Shown in pieces: positions 1 through 8,300 of a DNA stretch of 64,000 nucleotides (position 1 is the first letter of the stretch; the number at the start of each line of letters is the position of its first letter). Made by a program: the position numbers and the translations under genes. Location: contig NZ_LSRS01000002.1 in assembly GCF_009932395.1 (NCBI RefSeq), positions 1 through 64,000 of the forward strand. The letters run 5' to 3'. The notes below the pieces were generated by a model. It was not told the DNA's origin. It saw nothing but the letters and a program-made list of their open reading frames with translations, and did not search any database. The DNA comes from Sporotomaculum syntrophicum (GTDB lineage: Bacteria; Bacillota; Desulfotomaculia; Desulfotomaculales; Desulfallaceae).

Positions 1-461
1 AGATGGCCTGGGAGACCGGTGTCCATGAAATTAGGAAACATATACCGGGGTTCATAGACAAGCTCCTGCACCGTAAAGGTGGCTTTGAAGCCATCACCGG
101 ATGTAAATCTTATTTGCGTTGCCTCCGGTTTTAGTCCTCCGGCTACTTCTAACAGATCACCAAGTTTGACACCTTCACCCCTGTACCAGCTCTTGGTAGG
201 CCAGGTGTTTATAGTGCTATAGATTACATCTTGTTGTTCTAAATAAGTTTCTCCGTCAGATAATGGTTCCAAACCCCGGAGCTGATTCTGGGTAATTGTC
301 ACAGGCTCGGGGTTATTCAGCCCGGGCCCCGATATGGTAATATTTCCACCAGCAGCAAATGCGACTGTAGGTGCCTGCAGGCAAATTATACTTACCAGTA
401 AAAACAAGCCTAAGACAAGTGACAAAAATGTACACCATCGCTTGTTTATAGTCAGCATCAT
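1..461 (-). CDS. Secreted SUOX-like surface protein, N-terminal part (truncated by window edge)
   Basis: This is the 5' end of a gene that runs off the left edge, about 153 codons with no stop in the window. Translation gives a signal peptide (starting MMLTINKRW, hydrophobic core SLVLGLFLLVSIICL, likely cleavage after AFA). A SUOX-like domain follows, with the same STINTWPTKSWYRGEGVKL block found in the 2610-aa giant. From the signal-peptide end onward it is almost identical to the giant: bases 1-363 match 9679-10041 with about three differences, whereas signal peptide and upstream DNA differ. Two adjacent ATGs (461 and 458) could start it. The SD is an unusual A8G8 tract. It is the last visible member of the surface-protein run and probably a tandem paralog of the giant. 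Function is unknown; an extracellular molybdopterin-fold domain is inferred from the fold pattern only. Confidence 0.85.
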   Translation of the reverse strand, partial: MMLTINKRWCTFLSLVLGLFLLVSIICLQAPTVAFAAGGNITISGPGLNNPEPVTITQNQLRGLEPLSDGETYLEQQDVIYSTINTWPTKSWYRGEGVKLGDLLEVAGGLKPEATQIRFTSGDGFKATFTVQELVYEPRYMFPNFMDTGLPGH

Positions 462-465
462 TTTG

Positions 466-481
466 CCCCCCCCTTTTTTTT
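466..481 (-). repeat. A8G8 homopolymer tract serving as ribosome-binding site
   Basis: On the minus strand eight A are followed by eight G, then CAAA and the ATGATG start of the truncated surface-protein gene. The G-run is the only SD-like sequence for that gene. Homopolymers of this length are prone to slipped-strand changes, which here would alter SD strength and spacing rather than reading frame. Confidence 0.8.
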
Positions 482-618
482 CATAAATTGGTATATCGTA
501 CAATAATTATCACTTCTTTAAGTTAATACCTATTTTGAATAACTTTTTACTCATTTCCATTAATTCCGAGCGGAGTTGTTATCTGAACATTCATGGTTTG
601 ATCCGCTCCATAAGCCTG

Positions 619-2127
619 TTACCTGGTGACCACGATTTCCTTGGTCACATCTTCGTAATTCACTTGCGCCCCCAGATTTTCACTCACGAATCGCAAAGGA
701 AGAAACGTTCTTTTGGCTACGATTTCCGGTGTGCAATCTATTGTTGACTGAGTACCGTCAACCAGGACGTTCCGGTTACCAATAGTCAGTATGAGTACCT
801 TTCCAGCGTCCGTAATTTTGACCTGACGAGCGTCCGGAATCCATTCCACGCCGGCTCCAAGCGCTTCGCTGATAAAACGGATTGGAACCAAAGTTCTACC
901 TGCCTTGGTATCAATATAGGGCTCAACATCCAGAGTATACAGTTTGCCATTTATGCTGGCCGACAGTTGCCCGATAGTAAGCTTGACAACGTTTACGTCC
1001 GGCACCTTTATAGCTATAGTACTAAAAACGGCAAATTTGGTCAGGTGTTTAACATGCGTAATTGCATATAACTTGCCGTTTTCCTGTACCAATGCGGTTT
1101 CCAGGGCCACCCACTTTCCGGCAGACTCGTCGTAGTAATGCATCACCGGCTGTTCTTGCACAGCTATCTTTGATGAGTCGTAGCTGAGCTTGATGGTTAT
1201 GGTCTGGTTACCAAAGTCTCTGTTCCCCGTGGTTGTAATCTCATAGACATCGCTGCAGAGCTTTAGTCGCATGCCTTCGGGAACAACCTCGTTAGCTTCG
1301 TTTGAAGTTAACTTAACGGCGCTAACCTCAGCGTTTTCAGGCAAAACACCGGCTGGGATTTCCACGGTAAGATGTTCAAAGCTTATTATTCCTCCGGTTG
1401 TGGCTGAGATGAGCTTACTGACTTTGGTTTCTGGTGGAGTAGTAGGGGTTTTATCAACTCTTGCTCCACCACCGCCGGAGCCACTGCCAGCTTTTACTGT
1501 AGTAACAGTCGTACTTGGCCCGGTTGTGCTCCAGTTGCCGGTAGCATCTTTAGCTTCTACCTTGAAAGTATAGGTAGTGCCGGCACTAAGGCCGGTAACA
1601 TTGTATGTCCTGTTTGAGGCACCAACGGTTTCAATAATGGTACCAGCCTTGTATATCCTGTATCCTGTTACTTTAACGTTATCAACTGCAGCACCCCATT
1701 CCAGGGTCAGCCCGGTCCGTGTCACGTCACTTACGTTTAATGTGCTGCCTGACGGCCATGTCGGGGCTATTGTGTCAATAGGCGCCCCCGTTACCACGGT
1801 CAAGTTTTTGGCAGTAACATTACTGCCTTCACCCACTACAATCGTTAATGTGCCGGAAGCAACTGCAGGTACTTTGAACTCAATTCTGTAATCACCACTA
1901 TCGTCAGCCTTATTGGCCTCAAATAGAACAATATTTTGAGCTTCGTCAACTACTTTAATGGGCACCCAGGCGGTTGGAGCCGTTTTACCGGTAACTGTTA
2001 CACTTTCACCAATTGAGGCCGCATTTTTATTTAATTCCATGCTTATTCCATTGGCTGCAGCAATAGCCGGAACACACATCAGCAACAGCAATGCTATTTG
2101 CAAAAAAACGACTAGCCTACGATTCAT
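619..2127 (-). CDS. Secreted Ig/FN3/ZU5-like protein with C-terminal copper-amine-oxidase-N (stalk) domain
   Basis: A 502-aa exported protein. The ATG at 2127 is preferred over an upstream in-frame start because AAAGGAG lies 8 nt before it and it begins directly with a signal peptide (MNRRLVVFLQIALLLLM, cleavage near AIAAA). Domains in order: a bacterial Ig-like module (about 28-112), a fibronectin type III module (about 118-209), a glycine-rich linker, a ZU5-like beta-sandwich (about 234-372, with the MHYYDES/KWVAL pattern repeated in the 1334-aa neighbour), and a C-terminal copper amine oxidase N-terminal-like (stalk) domain (about 380-502, with RTLVPIRFISEALGAGVEW and TFLPLRFVSENLGAQVNY repeats). 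It has no SUOX-like module, so it may be an accessory wall-binding or scaffolding protein. A 7-bp dyad lies downstream (568-574/602-608) without a T-run. No enzymatic activity is suggested. Confidence 0.8.
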   Translation of the reverse strand: MNRRLVVFLQIALLLLMCVPAIAAANGISMELNKNAASIGESVTVTGKTAPTAWVPIKVVDEAQNIVLFEANKADDSGDYRIEFKVPAVASGTLTIVVGEGSNVTAKNLTVVTGAPIDTIAPTWPSGSTLNVSDVTRTGLTLEWGAAVDNVKVTGYRIYKAGTIIETVGASNRTYNVTGLSAGTTYTFKVEAKDATGNWSTTGPSTTVTTVKAGSGSGGGGARVDKTPTTPPETKVSKLISATTGGIISFEHLTVEIPAGVLPENAEVSAVKLTSNEANEVVPEGMRLKLCSDVYEITTTGNRDFGNQTITIKLSYDSSKIAVQEQPVMHYYDESAGKWVALETALVQENGKLYAITHVKHLTKFAVFSTIAIKVPDVNVVKLTIGQLSASINGKLYTLDVEPYIDTKAGRTLVPIRFISEALGAGVEWIPDARQVKITDAGKVLILTIGNRNVLVDGTQSTIDCTPEIVAKRTFLPLRFVSENLGAQVNYEDVTKEIVVTR

Positions 2128-2221
2128 TTTGGTCACTCCTTTAAAGCTGATATTTCTCTCATTAACATTATTCAACTCCCCTTTGTTGGTCGTTGTTGCT
2201 CGTGACCTGTATTGAGGTTAC

Positions 2222-2268
2222 AGTTGGGCAAAACGTTATCGCCAAGAATAAACAAGTTTTGCCCAACT
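2222..2268. repeat. 13-bp perfect inverted repeat between two surface-protein genes
   Basis: AGTTGGGCAAAAC (2222-2234) is repeated inverted at 2256-2268 with a 21-nt loop. It sits between the 3' end of the giant gene and the start of the next gene. There is no T-run on either side, so it is not a standard intrinsic terminator. It could be an RNA processing or stability hairpin, or a protein-binding dyad. Confidence 0.7.
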
Positions 2269-2309
2269 CGCCTCGGATAACTCACTAAAGAAGGTTTCGG
2301 TTTAAAGTA

Positions 2310-5300
2310 TTACTGCAGAATCACAGGGTTTTGTTCTATTGAATTAGTTAACTCATCAACAATGTAAGCCTTGATTACATCACCTGGCTGAACATTGAAG
2401 CCGGCCTGTGCCGAATCCACTACATCAAAATCAGCCCTGGTTGCGTTGAGTCCTAGCTGACTACCGTTTCTCAAATGTATAAAGACAACGGTTTCCTTGC
2501 CGTTATGAGAGACCACAGGTTCAATACCGACTGTGAAGTATTTGAACCCTGTTACTCCATCATTTATTGTCATTATACTGATACCGTCCGGGGTAGTCCC
2601 AACGGTGTATGCACCATCGGATTCGGGCTCAATATTGTAGACTGGTCTTGTTGAGTTAATTAACTTGATACTTACAATCTGCGAAATAGCTGTTGACCCA
2701 GTAACAGCCGGACCAACAAGCCGGAGTGGCCAGTCACTACCAATCTCTGATAAGGGCTCACCGTTCAGCGTATTGGCAATAATGTAATTGTTGTTTCGAA
2801 TAATATCCGCGCTGTCGATAGTTACTGAATAGCCATCAGCCGCAGTAATCACCACATTATACCCAGCCATAGCCAGGTCATTATTAAAGGCATTATCTGA
2901 ATGCTGGTCGGCATCATCAATAAATCCCGCGAGGAACCACAGAGGCATGCCTTCCCAGACCTGTCCTTCAGAATCGGTATAACTCGCCTTGTGGTTAGCG
3001 CCAAATTGGCAGGTAAGAGCCTGTTCGAAATATGTCTTGCTTACATCATAGTTGATACCGCCGATACCCCGGCCATCTAGTTCCAATGTCCAGTCGCCCT
3101 GGGGTATGGAATATATCTTGATTTCTGTAATCCACTTTGCTGCTAAACCAGCACAAGAAGGATACTGTACACCGTCACCGAAATAATAGTGCCAGTAATT
3201 TTCCGGAAGCGTCTCGTGCATATCCCATTGGCCGTAAACGTTATCACCGCCCGGCGTAAAGAATAAGCGCATACCATCGGCATATTCGGGCACGTATTTT
3301 CCATCAGCCCACCAAGCCAGAATGGCATCTCCCTGGCGTTCTTGCACCGAAGGATCAGTGTATATAGAGGAATAGGGGAGTCTGATCTCCAAACCATCCT
3401 TTGCAACCAGTACTATCTCAGTTCCTGCTCCCATGCCACCCATAAAATCACAAAGATCTCTGATACGAGTACCCTTCACAGCATTTTCTATCTTGAAACC
3501 ACCGGGATATGTCTCATTTTCATCCCAAACATCATCCGGGTTATTTGTGATTCCTTCAAAGCGATATACCGTTGTTCCATCTCCAATCACGTCAAACCCG
3601 CTTTCTCTTTCCATCCACATATAATTTACAGTCTTTTCGTCAAGGATGGTGGTACCGTCTTCAGCATATTTGATGATACGAACTTCGGGTATAGGCTGAG
3701 GCTGGCCAGTTTCAAAAGACGTTAGTTCAATCTCTACGATATTACCAACGCTGGTACCGCCAAGAGTTCCATCATCTTTAGCAACACCGTCACCTACCAG
3801 GCGCAGCGGCCATGAATCCGTTAGAGGCACTCCATTGCATTTGTTGGCAATGATATAGTTATCACTTCGGGCTACATCCGCGCTGTCAAAATCTTTAGTA
3901 TAGCCGTCTCCGGCTTTAACTAAAATCGTGTAACCGGAATTCGCCAAATTGTAGTCATACTTATGCGGCTGGCGATCATCTACCCAACCCGCTAAGAACC
4001 ACAGGGGTATACCCGACCAGACATTACCATTACCGTCGGTCCATTCTTTCAAATGGCCTGAATTCGGACATGCCAGAGCGTTCTCAAACTCGGCCTGCGA
4101 AATGACATCACTGATCTTGCCATTAAGGTTAAGATTCCAACTGCCGGGCACAACCGCCGGTGTCTGCAGCTCGGGGATTTCAATCCTTACAATGTTACCA
4201 ACGGCAGAGCCCCCCAGGGAACCGTCACCTTTTGCAACGCCGTCACCCACTAAGCGAATTGGTGCTGATGAACCGGTAAGTGCCTCACCATTGCATTTAT
4301 TGGCAACAATATAGTCGTTGCTTTTAGCTACATCCGTGCTATTAAAGGTTGTGGAAAAGCCGTCTTTTGCAACCACTTTTACAGTATAACCTTCAGCAGC
4401 CACGCTATCATTGAAAGTCCAATGACTGCTTGTCTCAATATCGTCCACCGTACCCAGGAGTACCCATAGAGGCACACCAGACCAAACCTTGCCTTCATTA
4501 TCAGTCCACTCCTTATAATGGCCTGAACCGGTACAAGCAAGTCCTTCTTCAAACTCTTCCTGGGTAATGGTATCCCTTACATCTCCAATCATCTCCAAGG
4601 TCCACCCAGCAGGTGGTTCAAGAATACCGGACAACTCGATCCGAACAATGTTGCCTACCTGTTGCCCACCAAAAACAGCTGAACCTTTTAGATGAAGTGG
4701 CCAGCAACCTTTTCCTCCTTCGGTCTGCAACGGCAGTGGTTCCCCATTAAGGGTATTAGCGACGATATATCCGTTATTGCGAGCGATATCGGCACTATCA
4801 AGGGTTGTTTTCCAACCGTCGCCGGCTATAACATTAACTTCATAGTTTTGGGCAGCAAGTTCATCATTAAAGTTAAAGTGGTCAGAACCTACATCGGGGT
4901 CGTCATCAACCATAGCTACTAGCAGCCATAGCGGTACGCCTCCCCACTTATTACCGTCACCGTCAGTCCAGAACACTTGGTGACCTGATGACGGGCAAGC
5001 AAGGCCGCCCTCGAAGTAGTCTTTGGTAACGGTTGCATCCTTGACACCCGATAGCTGAAGAGTCCAGGTCGACGGCGTGGTGGTATCTGTATCCACAACG
5101 ATTTTCACCGCAGCAGTAGCCACTGCCTTAACAGCATCAAGATCGGACTTTTCAGTAATACCCTGTGCATAATAGAACTCAACCTTGTCACCGTCAACAA
5201 GTTCAATAAGATTCAATGCACCTGCAGGATTGTTGTAGCCGTCTTTATAGACATTGTTGACATAAGCATACCACTGACTACCACCTTTTACATAAGGGTA

Positions 5301-8300
5301 GTTCCCTATATTGTCTAGTAGAAGAGCACCAGAATTGGTGTAATTCTTGTCAGTAACGTCATAGGTAAAACCGCCAGCGGTTGCAGCAGCCTGAAGGGCC
5401 CCAAGCGGTGTATCTTTGTCAACAGTGTATTCCTTCCCCGAATTGTATGCAGTCACGCTAAAGGTGTCGCCAGCTGCCAAAACAACTGTTCCCTCGTAAA
5501 GAACATCTATTATCGGCGAATCGGCTACCTCAATGTAATCATTCTTTACATCTTCGTCACTGCCGGCTGAATTTGTGACAGTTAGCTTAACACTGTATAT
5601 ACCTGCGGTACTATACTCATAGGTTGGGTTCTGATCAGTGCTATCTACTACGCCGTCATTATCAAAGTCCCAGGCGTAAGTTAGTGGTGTTGTGCCGGTC
5701 GACTCGTCGGTAAAGTTTACCGTCAGCGGCGCCGTGCCACTGGTTGTATCAGCGGTGAAAGCCGCCACCGGAACTGATACCGGGACAGCGATGACACCAT
5801 TTTGCCATTGACCCATTAATGGATAGTTGTCTAAATCGGTCGAAATTGTCTGGTATGGTGTGTCACCAATGCCGTTACCATCTGCGTCAGCACCGGTATA
5901 GTTGCCCCAGTAGTTACCCACTAAGCCAGTATACTGAGTATTGTTGAATGAGTAATTCTGTTCCGTCTGGGAGTTCCAGAAGTTACCGGCAACCGCGCCA
6001 AAACCCACAGACAATTGACCGCTGGTATTGCCGGTAAAGTTGTTTAGGTAGAAAACGTTACCTTTAGAACCAGTGGCAATCTCCAGGCCATAGTTATTGT
6101 TTGAGGAAGTGTTATTATAGATGGTATTATTGTAAGCGTTCTTAACCCTTATCCCAATATTATTTGATTCTGAGGTATTGCCGTTAACAATATTATTGTT
6201 GGCATTATCTGCCAAGTAGAGAGCAAAACCTGAACTGTCAGTGTTGTTCGAGCAAATATTGCCGGTTATGGAGTTATCAGTCGTGTTGGACAGATAAATG
6301 CCATAGCGACCACTGTTAATACAGGTATTGTTGGAAACCACATTTTCTTTACCTAATGTAACGCTTATACCTTGATTATTTCCAGTGACTTTGTTATTTA
6401 TAACAGAGACGCCGGACTGGCCATTAACAATGATGCCGGATTTACCCATTGACGTTACTCCTGAAACGGTAAACCCATTAATAACAACATCCGGTGCTGT
6501 TACATTAAAGACATCGTCTTTCGGATCGGCCGCCTGAACAATCGTCAGTTCTGCCCCGTTCTCTGACCGAATTTCCAGACTCTTGTCTACATCCACGTTC
6601 TCGGTATAGGTACCGTCTTTCACGATGATGGTATCCCCAGAACTAGCCGCCGTCACTGCTGCTTGTATAGTAGTAAAATCACCATTGCCCGAGGCATCAA
6701 CGTACCAGGTGGATACCGGAGGCGTCTCTTCAATAGTGAAAACGGCAATGCTGGCAGGTAAGGGGAAAACATAAGCGCACACATTATAGTCGCCGGCGGG
6801 TACTGCCGGAGCAATGAGAGAAACAGGCGACATGATACCGTTGGCGTCGGTTGTTACGTCTACCTTGCTCTCATCAGCATCCCAGGTGCCGTTGCCGTTA
6901 GTGTCAAACCAGATATACTTGCCGGTGGACTGGTTTTGAACAAAGCCACAACCCGTAACGTTTATACTCGTACCGGCACTCCCTGAGCTGGTATCCAGTA
7001 TTATTCCTGTTACGGTATAAGTTGCAGTGGCTTTGAGACCACTAGCCGGTATATCGGCACATACCTGATAAGATCCCGGTTTTACGGAAGGGACAGACAG
7101 GCCTGGCGAAGAAGCTGTCCCCGCGCCACTGGTGGTTACGGATGCCTTATTCTCACCCTCATCCCAGGTGCCGTTGCCGTTAGTGTCAAACCAGACATAA
7201 CCGGTCTCATTCCCCGAATATCCAGCAATATTCATCCCTATATTGGCTCCCGGGAAGCCCCTCGGAGTGCTAATTTTAATACCCGGAGTAACACAAATGC
7301 TTGCTGAAGCCTCTATAGTGTCGTTTTTATTAATGTCTAAAAGAATATTGTAGATACCTGTCGGCGAATTTGGCCAAGTTAGATTTGATACTGATATTGT
7401 ACCTTCGGCTGTTGTAGTACCAGACCGATAAGCACCATCGTCAAAGAGCCCGTTCCCATTCCTGTCACAGAAAAGTCTAAAGCTTGTGCTTGGAGTAAAA
7501 CCGCTGCCGGTAACATTGATACCACTGGAATTTATCTGAGCGTTACCATTAGTCGGGTTCACGATTATGCCGCTGTCAGTGATAGTGAAACTGGCGACAG
7601 CTTCAATGCCCCCTGGAAAACCAGCCCGTACATTATAGCTGCCCGTGCTTGCTGACGGAACAGTTAAACTTGTGAGCAGGGGAATGGCACCATCTGCATC
7701 TGTTTTTACATCAATCGATGGCTCATCATTGTCCAGGACTCCGTTATCGTTTGCATCGAACCAAACTGTCCCTGCCACACTGGCATCAAAGCCGCTACCG
7801 GTGACAAATACTGTCGTCCCCGGCTTTCCAGAGTTACTGTTTAGCAATATCTCCGCGCTAATCGGAGCCGGGTTAACATTGATATAGCCGGTCTTGATCT
7901 CCTCGTCACTGCCGGCAGCATTGCTCACAGTTAGCTTGACACTGTAAGTACCGGCGTTGCTGTACTCAAAAGTTGGGTTCTGTTCAGTGCTATCTACAAC
8001 TCCGTCGTTATTAAAGTCCCAGCCGTAGGTTAGTGGCGTTGTGCCTGTCGATTCATCGGTAAAGTTAACCGTCAGCGGCGCTGTGCCACTAGTTGTATCA
8101 GCAGTGAAAGCCGCCACCGGAGCAACCGGATCTTCACCTGAATCTACCGTATAATTAAATTCAACAACATCGCTATTTATCTTGCCAGGGCCAATTACAA
8201 TAGCCTTAATAGTAGTATCCTGTGTGATTTCGATGGGGTGATTAATTTCATTAAAATCTGACCGGTTTGACCACCGTTTGGCAATCCAGTTATACATCGG

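Noticed and set aside
6720-7870. Dockerin domains suggesting a cellulosome
   Set aside because: The calcium loops occur singly inside Ig-like repeats and no cohesin or glycosidase is nearby; the chitobiase-like modules lack a catalytic domain.
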